Shown here in pieces: positions 1-9,800 of a DNA stretch of 53,103 bases (positions are counted from its first letter, which is position 1; each line of letters begins with the position of its first letter). The DNA comes from Bacillota bacterium (GTDB lineage: Bacteria > Bacillota > Clostridia > Acetivibrionales > DSM-1351), in NCBI GenBank assembly GCA_023397905.1, contig JAEWSZ010000062.1, forward strand, positions 1 through 53,103, given 5' to 3'. A program made the position numbers and the translations under genes. The notes under the pieces are model-generated. The model was not told the origin of the DNA and did not search any database. It saw nothing but the letters and a program-made list of their open reading frames with translations.

Positions 1-414
1 GCCCAAGGGGGTACGATAGTGATTTCTTCATATGTTAATGCTGCCCAAAATATGGGTATTCTGATGGCGAATACTGGAGGAAATGAAACACCAAATACTC
101 AGGGGGGGTAATTCCGGTAGAAGTGGTCATGCAGAACAAAGAGCACAGGCAGGTAGACCCGTATCTGCTGGACGTGGTGATGCACAAAACGCAAAACGTT
201 CTGAAATATATGTTCAAGATGATGGAAGATGGGTTGTTAAAGGAGATAATGGGAGACTAAATGTTTTTGAACCTAATGGAGAGCGTGTTACTACTTTTAA
301 AATCCGCAGAAGAATACTGATATGAGAGTACGTAGTGGCAGATATTTTAGACCCACAGAAGCTCAGTATGAAGAGTTTTCTAAAATATTTGATAATAAAA
401 ATCTTGGATATTAG
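1..414 (+). pseudogene. C-terminal tail of a polymorphic-toxin-like protein, frame broken twice
   Basis: The window opens inside a coding region read in frame 1; it hits a stop at 109-111 right after a run of seven G (102-108). The protein continues in frame 2 (motifs RPVSAGRGDAQNAK, YVQDDGRWVVKGDNGRL, FEPNGERVTTF) and then returns to frame 1 after an AAAA run at 299-302, ending RVRSGRYFRPTEAQYEEF...NLGY and a stop at 412-414. Removing one G and adding one A restores a single reading frame of about 137 codons. The short, charged, glycine-rich C-terminal module followed at once by a small acidic protein resembles the toxin end of RHS/CDI/WXG-type polymorphic toxins; the overall shape recalls small RNase toxin domains, but I cannot name the family. 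The frameshifts may be real decay or homopolymer sequencing errors. The 5' part lies outside the window. Confidence 0.6.
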
Positions 415-425
415 AAGGAGGATAT

Positions 426-671
426 ATGGATTATTTATCACATGAAGAAATTGCAGATGTTACTTTGTTTAGTTTAAGGCTATCAGAAGGGGAATTAATG
501 TTATATGAATGCTGTATAGATTTTGTATTAAAAAATTGTGATGAAAAAGCCTTATACGATTTAGTAGGATGTGAAACAAAAGAAGAACTTAAAAGTTTTC
601 AGAGTGATTTAAAAGAAATAATTAAATTGTATGTCCAGAAGGAGTTTCTTCCTGAAAAATATCAGGAATAG
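426..671 (+). CDS. Small acidic protein, probable immunity partner of the upstream toxin tail
   Basis: An 81-residue protein starting 11 bases after the toxin stop, with a strong AGAAGGAGG ribosome binding site overlapping the toxin's end. It begins MDYLSHEEIADVTLFSLRLS, is rich in Glu/Asp and predicted mostly helical, with no signal peptide or membrane segment, so it should be cytoplasmic. I do not recognise its family. The immunity role is inferred from position and size: in polymorphic toxin loci the first small gene after the toxin is nearly always its antidote. Its intact frame, in contrast to the broken toxin, fits selection for immunity even when the toxin has decayed. Confidence 0.6.
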   Translation: MDYLSHEEIADVTLFSLRLSEGELMLYECCIDFVLKNCDEKALYDLVGCETKEELKSFQSDLKEIIKLYVQKEFLPEKYQE

Positions 672-680
672 ATACTTTAA

Positions 681-815
681 TGGCAGTTATCTCAAAACGA
701 TAGCGCATCTGAATTAAGAAAAAGCTTAGAAAATTTTAAATATAAAGTCTCTTGGACTGACCTGTGGAATACACAAAATTGCAAATACTTTTATTTAAAA
801 GATTACTTGAAATGA
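681..815 (+). pseudogene. Orphan toxin-like gene fragment
   Basis: A start-less open stretch of 44 codons directly after a TAA, containing QNDSASELRKSLENF and ending YLKDYLK-stop at 813-815. The SASELRKSLEN-type segment resembles the region joining pre-toxin and toxin modules in polymorphic toxins. It follows the toxin/immunity pair without a ribosome binding site, as expected for a displaced orphan cassette. No function is claimed, and it may be chance. Confidence 0.3.
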
Positions 816-828
816 TAAATACCTAAAA

Positions 829-862
829 TAAGAGCCCTGGCAAAGTTATCCGGGGCTCTTCA
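829..862 (-). terminator. Intrinsic terminator of the acyl-CoA synthetase operon
   Basis: The arms AAGAGCCCTGG (830-840) and CCGGGGCTCTT (850-860) form a GC-rich hairpin. On the minus strand it is followed by TTATTTT, so it should end transcripts of the synthetase gene 46 bases away. It may also act on plus-strand read-through from the toxin locus. Confidence 0.75.
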
Positions 863-907
863 AAAATGATCCGATTAATTTAATATCTTCAAAAATAAAG
901 ATTACTT

Positions 908-2566
908 TTATTTTTCATTATCCGTCTGCCGGATTTCAACGCGTCTGATCTTGCCGCTGATTGTCTTGGGAAGCTCGTCCACAAATTCGATTATCCTGGG
1001 ATATTTGTAAGGCGCGGTAACTCTCTTGACATGCTCCTGGAGCTCCTTCACAAGCTCGTCGCTGGGAGAATAGTTTTTAGTGAGGATGACCGTAGCCTTT
1101 ACGATCTGGCCTCTGACCTCATCGGGAACAGCCGTAATGGCACATTCCAGAACAGCGGGGTGCTCGATCAGGGCGCTTTCAACCTCAAAGGGCCCGATCC
1201 TGTAGCCGGAGCTTTTGATAACGTCATCGGCCCTTCCCACAAACCAGTAATAGCCATCCTCGTCACGCCAGGCCACATCACCGGTATAATATACATCATC
1301 ATGCCATACGCTTTTAGTAAGGGCGGCATCCCTGTAATAGCCGCCAAACATACCGGCAGGTTTTCTTTTATGGGTACGGACCACAATCTGGCCTTCCTCG
1401 CCGTCCTGCACCGAATTTCCTTCATCGTCCAGCAGGTCTATATCATAGCCCGGAGATGGTTTGCCCATGGAACCGGGTTTGGGATCCATCCAGGGATATG
1501 TTGCCAGGGTTACGGTCAATTCCGTCTGGCCGAAGCCTTCCATCAATTTAATGCCGGTAGCCTTGTAAAACTGGCTGTAAACTTCCGGATTGAGGGGTTC
1601 GCCCGCAACGGCACAGTATCTGAGCTTGCTCAAATCAAACTTGCTCAGGTCTTCCTTTATGAAGAACCTGTATATGGTGGGAGGAGCGCAGAAGGTCGTG
1701 ACTCCGTGCTTCGAAATGACCTGAAGCAGCTCTTTTGGTACAAACTTATTGTAATCGTAGACAAATACTGCGCTGCCGGCCAGCCATTGTCCGTAAATCT
1801 TTCCCCAGACCGCCTTTGCCCATCCCGTGTCTGCCACCGTCAGATGCAGTCCGTCGTCGGTGACATTCTGCCAGTATCTGGCGGTGAGGATGTGACCCAA
1901 TGGATAAAGATAATCGTGCTGGACCATCTTGGGCATTCCGGTGGTGCCGGATGTAAAATACAGCAGGGATATGTCGTCATTTTGTGAAGACTGGTTTCCG
2001 GTGGGCCTTTCAAAAACATTTGAAGCCCGGTCCACTTCACTGGTAAAATCCAGCCAGCCTTCTCTGCTGTCACCGATAAGAGCCTTCAATTTAAGGCTTG
2101 GCGATTTGCTGAGGGAGTCCTCGATATGCATTATCACTTCGGGTTCCGAAACAGAAACTATCATTTTTATATCGGCCGCATTTGCCCTGTAAACTATATC
2201 TTTCGAAGTGAGCAGGTGAGTTGCGGGTATCGTTACGGCTCCCAGCTTATGAAGCGCCAATATGCAGAACCAGAATTCATAGCGCCTTTTCAGCACCAGC
2301 ATCACAGGATCGCCTCTTTTGATCCCTGCGGACTTAAAGAAATTTGCGGTCTTATCGCTGTACTCCTTCAGCTGCGCAAAAGTAAAAGTCGCTTCTGCGC
2401 CCGTTTCATCACACCATACCAGCGCTGTTTTATTTGGGCTGGTCCTGGCATACTCGTCCACCACGTCGTATGCAAAATTAAAATTCTCAGGTATATTCAG
2501 CCTGTAGTTTTCATAAAAATCCTCGTATGACGAAAACTCCAGCTGAGACAGATATTTCTCCAACAT
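908..2566 (-). CDS. AMP-forming acyl-CoA synthetase (acetyl/medium-chain acyl-CoA ligase family)
   Basis: 552 residues of the ANL adenylate-forming superfamily: activates a carboxylic acid with ATP to acyl-AMP and transfers it to CoA in the cytoplasm. Seen: the phosphate-binding motif YFTSGTTGMPK (about residues 203-213), the YYTGDVAWRDEDGYYWFVGR hinge region, a GYRIGPFEVESAL motif, and near the C-terminus KTISGKIRRVEIR with the lysine that drives adenylation. Length and hinge fit the ACSM/medium-chain and acetyl-CoA synthetase-like group; the exact acid is not readable. A GGGGGGAA ribosome binding site sits 9 bases before the ATG. It lies 20 bases after the XRE-cupin gene on the same strand, a pairing that suggests the regulator controls it. 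Confidence 0.9.
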   Translation of the reverse strand: MLEKYLSQLEFSSYEDFYENYRLNIPENFNFAYDVVDEYARTSPNKTALVWCDETGAEATFTFAQLKEYSDKTANFFKSAGIKRGDPVMLVLKRRYEFWFCILALHKLGAVTIPATHLLTSKDIVYRANAADIKMIVSVSEPEVIMHIEDSLSKSPSLKLKALIGDSREGWLDFTSEVDRASNVFERPTGNQSSQNDDISLLYFTSGTTGMPKMVQHDYLYPLGHILTARYWQNVTDDGLHLTVADTGWAKAVWGKIYGQWLAGSAVFVYDYNKFVPKELLQVISKHGVTTFCAPPTIYRFFIKEDLSKFDLSKLRYCAVAGEPLNPEVYSQFYKATGIKLMEGFGQTELTVTLATYPWMDPKPGSMGKPSPGYDIDLLDDEGNSVQDGEEGQIVVRTHKRKPAGMFGGYYRDAALTKSVWHDDVYYTGDVAWRDEDGYYWFVGRADDVIKSSGYRIGPFEVESALIEHPAVLECAITAVPDEVRGQIVKATVILTKNYSPSDELVKELQEHVKRVTAPYKYPRIIEFVDELPKTISGKIRRVEIRQTDNEK

Positions 2567-2586
2567 TTGTATTTTCCCCCCGGCGG

Positions 2587-3141
2587 TTATAAAATAATGG
2601 CCAAAAACTTGGCCTGTTTGTTGTCAAGCGCCTTCATACCATGGCTGGCAGATGAGTCAAAATATACTGAATCGCCCTCTCCCAGAATGATTTCGTGCCC
2701 ATTTATAATAATTTTCAAATTGCCCTCAATAACATAATTGAATTCCTGTCCCTTATGGGAGTTAAAATGGACAGGAGCGCTGTCGCTGTCCGGTTCTACG
2801 GTAACTATGAAGGGTTCGGCCTTCTTGCCGATAAAATTGTTGGCAAGGCTTTGGTATTTGTAGTCGGCTCTTCTTTCTACGCTGACCCCTTTTCCTTTCC
2901 TCACCACCTGATAGGTATGAAGCCTTGGATTATCGCCGGTGAGTATGGCTGCAAGCTCCACATTGAATTTTGTCGCGATCTGATAAAGAAAGCTGACAGG
3001 TATATCCGTATTTCCGCTTTCATATTCCCGGTAAATTTCTTCTGAAATCTGGAGCTCTGAAGCAAGGGTTTGTACGGATACTTCAGATATTTCCCTTAAT
3101 TCTTTGATTCTTGACGCTATCACCTTAATCTCTTCGGACAT
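2587..3141 (-). CDS. XRE-family regulator with C-terminal cupin domain
   Basis: 184 residues: an N-terminal HTH_3 domain (about residues 6-62, containing LASELQISEEIYREYESGNTDIP) and a C-terminal cupin_2 barrel (about 110-184, with HKGQEFNYVIEGNLKIIING and the GEGDSVYFDSSASHG second motif). I set the start at the ATG of MSEEIKVIAS because CAGGAGG precedes it; an in-frame ATG 17 codons upstream lacks one. Proteins of this build usually sense a small metabolite through the cupin and repress or activate the adjacent operon; here the next gene is the acyl-CoA synthetase. Effector unknown. Confidence 0.9.
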   Translation of the reverse strand: MSEEIKVIASRIKELREISEVSVQTLASELQISEEIYREYESGNTDIPVSFLYQIATKFNVELAAILTGDNPRLHTYQVVRKGKGVSVERRADYKYQSLANNFIGKKAEPFIVTVEPDSDSAPVHFNSHKGQEFNYVIEGNLKIIINGHEIILGEGDSVYFDSSASHGMKALDNKQAKFLAIIL

Positions 3142-3415
3142 GGCAACCTCCTGAAATATGCTCTTTACACATAATTTATGATATGATAGCACATTTTATT
3201 AAAACATGTATATATTGTAAGCAACCTTTTTACACATGCCTTTTAATGTTTTCAACCTAATTTATTAAAGTTTTGTACTAAATATCAAAAACCATTAAAA
3301 AAAATCAGAAATAGTTAAAATAAAACAAATTTAGAAAAAATAATATAGCCTTTGGACATACATTGTGATAGTATAATTCTGGAATCAAATTTATGGATAC
3401 TGGGGGCTGGATGAG

Positions 3416-4660
3416 ATGTCTATCAGTAAAAAAATAATTTGTATTGTTGCCGGCTGCATAGTTATAGTGGGCGGAGGGGTCACGGCAAACCTTCTTGTTG
3501 ATTTTCCCATTTATTATATAGGAATAATTTCGGCCCTGTTTATGATCGGGGTGGGGATCTGGCTGGCAGTATCACTCACCATGCCTGTCAAGGTTCTGGT
3601 GCGGGTGATTGAGAGAACCGCGAATTTTGACCTGTCACATGATAAATCCTATGACAGGATAAAAGGAAGAAAAGACGAGATCGGTATTCTGGCTAAAAAC
3701 CTTTCGTCAATGAGAGGCTCCCTGAGGGATATGCTGGGGCTGATGACCGAAACTTCAAAAAATATAATGGAAAGTTCCCGGGAAGTGGAGGAAATGGCTC
3801 AGGACCTGAAGGATAAAACAGACGATACATTGACCACAACCGAACATCTTTCCGCTTCCATGGAGGAATCCTCGGCAACGACCCATCAGATAAATTACAG
3901 CACCCAGGAAATCATGCAAAATGTTAATCTTATATCACAAAATTCAGAAAACGGAGCCTCCTCTGCCAATCTTGTCAGCGAAAAGGCAAGTGAGATAAAG
4001 GAGAGCGCTGTGAAATCCGCCGAAAATGCAAACGAGATATATGTGAATGTGAAGCAGCAGCTAAAGGCGGCTATTGATCAGGCGGGAGCGGTTTCCCAGA
4101 TAGAGCTTCTCGCCCAGGCCATACTCCAGATAACCGAGCAGACAAATCTGCTTTCGCTGAATGCCGCCATTGAGGCTGCAAGGGCCGGTGAAGCGGGCAA
4201 GGGATTTGCAGTGGTGGCGGATGAAATCAGAAAGCTTGCGGATCAGTCCTCCAGGACTGCCGCCGATATCAAAAATATTGTGAAAATCGTAAATGAATCT
4301 GTAGGCGCCCTTACCGAAAGCGCTGGAGTGATACTGGACTTTGTGGATCGGGAAGTGCTTGCGGATTATCAGAAATTGATTGAAACCGGAGAACAGTATT
4401 ACTCCGATTCAGTGCAGTTCAGCACTATGATGAATGAGTTCAACGAATCTTCAAAGGCCATGGGCGAGTCCATTTCCAGTATTGTCAATGCGCTCGAACA
4501 GGTAACATCAAGTGTCAATGACAGCGCAAACGGGGTTGAAAACATAACTGTCAAAACCGCGGAGGTGGCTGAACAATTTGCCAATATAGAAAATTCCACA
4601 CGGACGAATCTGGTTTCCTCGAAAAAGCTGCAGGAACAGGTCTCTAAATTTACTTTATAG
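3416..4660 (+). CDS. Methyl-accepting chemotaxis protein without an extracellular sensor domain
   Basis: 414 residues. Two hydrophobic segments (about 6-26 and 33-55) are separated by only a handful of residues, so there is no external ligand-binding domain. A HAMP linker follows (about 55-110), then a long helical coiled-coil signalling domain with the conserved hairpin tip ITEQTNLLSLNAAIEAARAG and GKGFAVVADEIRKLADQS that contacts CheA/CheW. It probably signals from the membrane or via a partner protein. It is preceded by a GGGGG element 9-13 bases before ATG and lies 126 bases upstream of an HD-GYP gene on the same strand. A TATAAT box lies at 3372-3377. Confidence 0.93.
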   Translation: MSISKKIICIVAGCIVIVGGGVTANLLVDFPIYYIGIISALFMIGVGIWLAVSLTMPVKVLVRVIERTANFDLSHDKSYDRIKGRKDEIGILAKNLSSMRGSLRDMLGLMTETSKNIMESSREVEEMAQDLKDKTDDTLTTTEHLSASMEESSATTHQINYSTQEIMQNVNLISQNSENGASSANLVSEKASEIKESAVKSAENANEIYVNVKQQLKAAIDQAGAVSQIELLAQAILQITEQTNLLSLNAAIEAARAGEAGKGFAVVADEIRKLADQSSRTAADIKNIVKIVNESVGALTESAGVILDFVDREVLADYQKLIETGEQYYSDSVQFSTMMNEFNESSKAMGESISSIVNALEQVTSSVNDSANGVENITVKTAEVAEQFANIENSTRTNLVSSKKLQEQVSKFTL

Positions 4661-4786
4661 CGGTTGTTTTACAAAATCCAAATTAAATTTACATTATATG
4701 GTGACTATTTTGTAAATATATAGTATAATAAAACTTGTATTCAATTATATTTGGCTCAAAAAAATTTTTGAAAAGCGGGATATTTT

Positions 4787-5836
4787 ATGGATAGAATTTA
4801 TGCAAATGTTAACAAGGACATTATAGGCAGTTTCCTCTGCGACGATGTATATTCTTTAAACGGCATCATGATAGTGCCTGCGGACACCATAGTTACCGAA
4901 TACATTGTTACAAAACTGCTGGAATTCAGGATAAACAAGGTATTTGTTTATAAGACCAATCCTGTTCACGGTGATGATTATTTAATCGACGACAATATAA
5001 CAGAAGAGCAGAAAAAATACATCAAGGACGTAAATATAGCCAAGCTTATGATCCAGGACCTGGCTTCCGGCAAAGATCTGGATTTTAAAAAGCTGGAGGA
5101 TATTTCGGAGCATGTGTACAGCAAGATAAACGATTGCAGTTCCCTGATGGATTGTGTCAATTCAGTCAAGATAGCCGATTCCTATACATATTCGCATCTG
5201 GTAAATGTCTCGGTATATTCCATGCTCATAGGCAAATGGCTGAGCTTGAATAAAAAGCAGCTGAAGGATGTTGTGATGGCAGGTCTGCTTCACGATGTGG
5301 GCAAGTCCCAGATTCCGGCTGAAATACTCAATAAACGCGGTCCGCTGACCGATTATGAGTACGAAATTATGAAGCGGCATACCGTACTGGGCTTTGAGAT
5401 AATAAAAAATTGCAGTGATATCAACATGGATGTAAAAAGAGCCGTGGTCATGCATCATGAAAAAGAGGATGGGACAGGCTATCCCTATGGTATAAAAGGA
5501 ACCCAGAAAAATTTATATGCAAAGATACTCACTATAGCGGATATTTTTGACGCCATTACTTCCGAGAGGGTGTACAAAGGAAGGCAAACTCCCTTCGCGG
5601 CCTTTAAGGAGCTTGAAAAGGTAGGCTATGATACAGTCGACCCCAAAATAATGATGGTCATGTTTACAAATATGCCAAGATATTATGTGGGTTCGAAAGT
5701 CAAAATGCAGAGCGGCGAAATCGGCGAGGTGGTATATGTCCCCAGCCAGTGTGTTTATGCTCCTGTAATTAAAGTAAATGACGATTTCTTTGACGTCTCT
5801 GTTGAGAAGGACGTAGAAATAAAGGAATTCCTATAG
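4787..5836 (+). CDS. HD-GYP domain protein, probable cyclic di-GMP phosphodiesterase
   Basis: 349 residues. The HD-GYP domain spans about residues 120-300: HLVNVS helix, LLHDVGKSQIP (HD motif, about 168-178), MKRHTVLG, the signature HHEKEDGTGYP (about 223-233) and ADIFDAITSERVYK. Metal-binding His/Asp residues and the GYP triplet are all present, so hydrolysis of c-di-GMP to pGpG or GMP is expected. The N-terminal 110 residues resemble the DUF3391-like modules that precede HD-GYP domains; the last 50 form a small beta-rich tail. No membrane segment. It lies downstream of a chemoreceptor. Its stop codon abuts the stop of the convergent lysR gene. Confidence 0.92.
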   Translation: MDRIYANVNKDIIGSFLCDDVYSLNGIMIVPADTIVTEYIVTKLLEFRINKVFVYKTNPVHGDDYLIDDNITEEQKKYIKDVNIAKLMIQDLASGKDLDFKKLEDISEHVYSKINDCSSLMDCVNSVKIADSYTYSHLVNVSVYSMLIGKWLSLNKKQLKDVVMAGLLHDVGKSQIPAEILNKRGPLTDYEYEIMKRHTVLGFEIIKNCSDINMDVKRAVVMHHEKEDGTGYPYGIKGTQKNLYAKILTIADIFDAITSERVYKGRQTPFAAFKELEKVGYDTVDPKIMMVMFTNMPRYYVGSKVKMQSGEIGEVVYVPSQCVYAPVIKVNDDFFDVSVEKDVEIKEFL

Positions 5837-6709
5837 AAGCAAATCTGCAAAGGTCCTGACGGCCTTTGACAGCATGACGTTTTGCATGGTAATGATACCG
5901 ATTTCTCTTTGGGGCAGTTCTTCTTCAGTCTCAACTTCAAAAAGCAGACCCTTAGCCATATTATCCAATGCACTTTCTTTTAAAACACAGGCTATACCTG
6001 TGCCTATCAGGGCAAATTCCACAAGCAGATCAAGGCTTTCCAGTTCTATTTCAGGTGAGCAGGCGATTCCGTGTTGTGCAAAAAAATCATCTATGGATTT
6101 TCTGGTTGCGCTGTTGGAGGGAAGCATGACCAGCGGGTAGCGGCTTAATTCATGCAGGGATATTTTTTTGTTCCGGAGCCCGCAAAATCTATCGGAAGCC
6201 ACAAAAATATCCCTGACCTTTATAAACGGAGTGACAGAAAATATATTGCCGTTTACAGGCAGCGTCGCGATTGCCATATCTATCAGCCCGTTTTTTAAGA
6301 CCTCCAGCAATTGAGGTGTGGTTCTGTTTATGACCTTTATGGCAACCTTGGGGTATAACCTGCCAAATTCCTTTATAAACGGCATAATAAAATATTTGCA
6401 GACAGTATCGCTGACCCCAATGCGTATCTCTCCGGAGCCCAGTTCTTCCAGCTCCTGCAGCTTGTCCTCGGCGGTCTTTAAAAAGTTAAAAGCCTGGGAC
6501 GCATAGCTGAATAACATTTCTCCCTCAGGGGTGAGATCAATTGTTCTGGATTTTCTGAAAAAAAGCGTGACGCCCAGAAGTTTTTCCAGCTGTTTTATGG
6601 ACTGGCTTACGGCGGATTGAGATATAAACAGCTTTTTAGCGGCGGTTGAAAAGCTTCTGTTCTGAGCACAATAATAAAATATTTTATAAAGTTCAAAATT
6701 GATATCCAT
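5831..6709 (-). CDS. LysR-family transcriptional regulator
   Basis: 292 residues: N-terminal winged HTH (residues 1-60, with AAKKLFISQSAVSQSIKQLE) and a LysR substrate-binding domain (about 90-290). The AGGAG ribosome binding site lies 6 bases before ATG. It is divergent from purL, and the intergenic region carries a 13-bp perfect inverted repeat suited to a LysR dimer. Effector and targets are not readable. The 3' end overlaps the HD-GYP gene by 6 bases: the palindrome CTATAG supplies both stop codons. Confidence 0.92.
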   Translation of the reverse strand: MDINFELYKIFYYCAQNRSFSTAAKKLFISQSAVSQSIKQLEKLLGVTLFFRKSRTIDLTPEGEMLFSYASQAFNFLKTAEDKLQELEELGSGEIRIGVSDTVCKYFIMPFIKEFGRLYPKVAIKVINRTTPQLLEVLKNGLIDMAIATLPVNGNIFSVTPFIKVRDIFVASDRFCGLRNKKISLHELSRYPLVMLPSNSATRKSIDDFFAQHGIACSPEIELESLDLLVEFALIGTGIACVLKESALDNMAKGLLFEVETEEELPQREIGIITMQNVMLSKAVRTFADLLL

Positions 6710-6720
6710 AAGTACTCCTA

Positions 6721-6762
6721 ATACAATATATTAATAATATTAATTTTACTAATATATTGTAT
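6721..6762. promoter_or_regulatory. 13-bp perfect inverted repeat between lysR and purL, candidate operator
   Basis: The left arm ATACAATATATTA (6721-6733) and right arm TAATATATTGTAT (6750-6762) are exact reverse complements separated by 16 bases. It lies 12 bases upstream of the lysR start and about 120 bases before purL. LysR proteins bind dyad sites in divergent promoter regions, so autoregulation is likely; control of purL is only a possibility. Confidence 0.55.
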
Positions 6763-6883
6763 CATAATATAATAAAAGTGCGAAGTAAAGAATGGCTTAT
6801 AAAAACAATTACGGTTGAACCCTTCGCTTTTGGATGAATGCTGCTTTCAAGCAATTATGAGTGAATAACCGAGGAGGCAAGTT

Positions 6884-9800
6884 ATGAAGAGTACAGTTAA
6901 AAGATTATTTGTTGAAAAGAAGAAGCCATACGATGTGGAAGCCCAGGGGCTCTTGTCCGACCTGGTTGAAACCCTGGGAATAAAATCGTTGGAAGCCTTG
7001 AAAATAGTTAACAGATACGATATGGAAGGCATAAGCGATACGGAATACCTGATGGCGAGAAACACCATATTTTCAGAGCCTCCCGTGGATTTTGCCTATG
7101 ATGAGGAATACAGCCTTCCGGAGGGCAGCAGGGCGTTTGCGGTGGAGTATCTTCCGGGACAGTATGACCAGAGAGCGGATTCGGCGGCACAATGTATCCA
7201 GTTGCTGACACAGGGCGAAAGACCGGATATCAACGCTGCAAGGGTGATAGTCCTGAACGGGAAAATTACGGATGAGGAATTGGAAGCAATCAAAAAATAT
7301 TATATAAATCCTGTTGAAAGCCGGGAAGCCGGCATGGAAAAACCTGAGACCCTGAAAACTGAGGTTGAACAGCCTGAAAATGTGACTGTAATAGACGGTT
7401 TTACAAGCAAGGGGCCGGAGCAGCTTTCAGACTTACTGAAAAATATGGGCTTTGCAATGTCTTTTGAGGATATCCTGTTTTGCCAGGGATATTTTAAAAA
7501 TACCGAAAAAAGAAATCCCACCGTCACTGAAATGAGAATGATAGACACCTACTGGTCGGATCACTGCAGGCATACCACATTTCTTACCTGCATAGACAGC
7601 GTCAGGTTTGAGGAAGGAAAATACAGCGGGATAATAAAGAACACATTTGACGAATACATGTCGGCAAGAGAGGATATCTACAAGGATCGGGATCAGAAGG
7701 ACGTGTGCCTGATGGATGTGGCCCTTATGGCTATGAAAAAGCTCAGAAAACAGGGGAAATTGGAAGACCTGGATGTTTCGGATGAAATAAATGCCTGCAG
7801 CATTGTAGTCAATGCGGATATAAACGGGCAAAGCGAAGAATGGCTTGTGATGTTTAAAAACGAGACCCACAACCATCCCACCGAGATCGAACCCTTCGGC
7901 GGAGCCGCAACCTGTCTGGGGGGTGCCATAAGAGATCCTCTTTCAGGAAGGGTATATGTATATCAGGCTATGAGGGTGACCGGAAGCGGCGACCCGCGTA
8001 CAGGCATGGAGGATACCATTTCCGGCAAGCTGCCCCAGAAGAAAATAACCACTGGAGCGGCTGCGGGCTACAGCTCATACGGAAATCAGATCGGCCTTGC
8101 AACAGGCCAGGTCGCCGAGATATACAATGAAGGCTATGTGGCGAAGAGGATGGAGATAGGGGCCGTAATAGGTGCGGCGCCGAGAAAGAACGTGATCCGT
8201 ATGCAGCCTGAGGCAGGGGATAAAATAATCCTGCTGGGAGGAAGGACCGGGAGAGACGGCTGCGGAGGAGCAACGGGCTCATCCAAGGCGCATACGGAAG
8301 AATCACTGGTATCCTGCGGCGCCGAGGTGCAGAAGGGAAATCCGCCCACGGAGAGGAAGATACAGCGTCTGTTCAGAAATCCTGAAGTGAGCACTCTCAT
8401 AAAAAGATGCAACGATTTTGGCGCGGGCGGAGTTTCGGTGGCGATAGGAGAGCTGGCGGACGGCTTGAAAATAAATCTGGACATGGTTCCAAAGAAATAT
8501 GAAGGGCTGGACGGAACCGAGCTTGCAATATCAGAATCCCAGGAGAGGATGGCTGTTGTGGTTGCTTCCGGACATGCGGAAAAATTCATAGGCCATGCTG
8601 CCCAGGAGAATCTGGAGGCGGTGGTGGTCGCGGAAGTAACTGCCGACCCCAGGCTGAAAATGACCTGGAGAGGCCGCCAGATAGTGGATTTAAGCCGCGA
8701 GTTCCTCAATTCCAACGGCGCCAGGCAGAGGATTGATATAGAAGTAACCGCACCGGGAGTTCAAACTTATTTTGACAAATACAATGATTCTGACAATACA
8801 GGTTCTGACAATGCCGGTAATATTGAGGAAAAGTGGATCGAAAATTTACAGGATCTGAACAGATGCAGCCAGAAGGGACTGGTTGAGCGTTTTGACTCAA
8901 CTATCGGAGCAAATACCGTACTTATGCCTTTTGGCGGAAAGAACCAGCTCACGCCTTCGGAAGGCATGGTTGCAAAGCTGCCTCTCATAGAGGGGGACAC
9001 TGCCACAGGAACCATGATGAGCTATGGTTATAATCCTGAAATATCCATATGGAGCCCATTCCATGGCGCAGTATTCGCCGTGGTGGAATCCGTTGCAAAA
9101 ATAGTTGCCATGGGCGGCGATTACAGCAAAATAAGACTTACGCTGCAGGAATACTTCGAAAAACCGGGGAAGGACGGAAAACGTTGGGGAAAGCCGCTCA
9201 GCGCCCTGCTGGGGGCTTATTACGCCCAGATGAAGCTGGGAACCGCCGCTATCGGCGGCAAGGACAGCATGTCGGGCAGCTTTATGGACCTTGACGTGCC
9301 GCCTACGCTGGTCTCTTTTGCAGTAAACACCACAGATGTGAACCATGTCATTTCAAATGAATTCAAGAGGCCGGGAAGCAAAGCGGTTTTACTGACAGTG
9401 GGACTGGATGAAAACAAGCTGCCTGATTTTGCGGAGCTTGACAGGGTTTACAGCCGTGTTCACAAATTGGCGAAGGAAAAGGCTGTTTTGTCGGCCAGCT
9501 CGGTAAGGGCGGGAGGCATAGCGGAGATAATCAGCAAGATGGCTTTTGGAAATATGATTGGTTTCAAGTTTGAAGAAAGTCTTAAAACAGCGCTGCTGTT
9601 TAAACCGCTGTACGGTTCTATAATTCTGGAGCTGCCTGGGAGCACAGATATTGCGGCAGCCCTGGACGGTTTGAAGTATACTGTTCTGGGGACAACCCTG
9701 GAAAAACCTGAAATAGGCATAAATGGGACAGGGCTGGCGCTGAGGAAGCTGATAGAAAAATGGCAGGCGCCTCTGGAAAAGGTATTTCCGACAGGAGTCA

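Noticed and set aside
1031..1987. Long open frame (318 codons) antisense to the acyl-CoA synthetase
   Set aside because: It mirrors a gene with clear catalytic motifs, has no ribosome binding site, and its protein shows no recognisable domain.
6763..6883. Purine riboswitch upstream of purL
   Set aside because: The conserved aptamer blocks are not present; only a weak hairpin (AAAAGTGCGAAG/CTTCGCTTTT) is visible.
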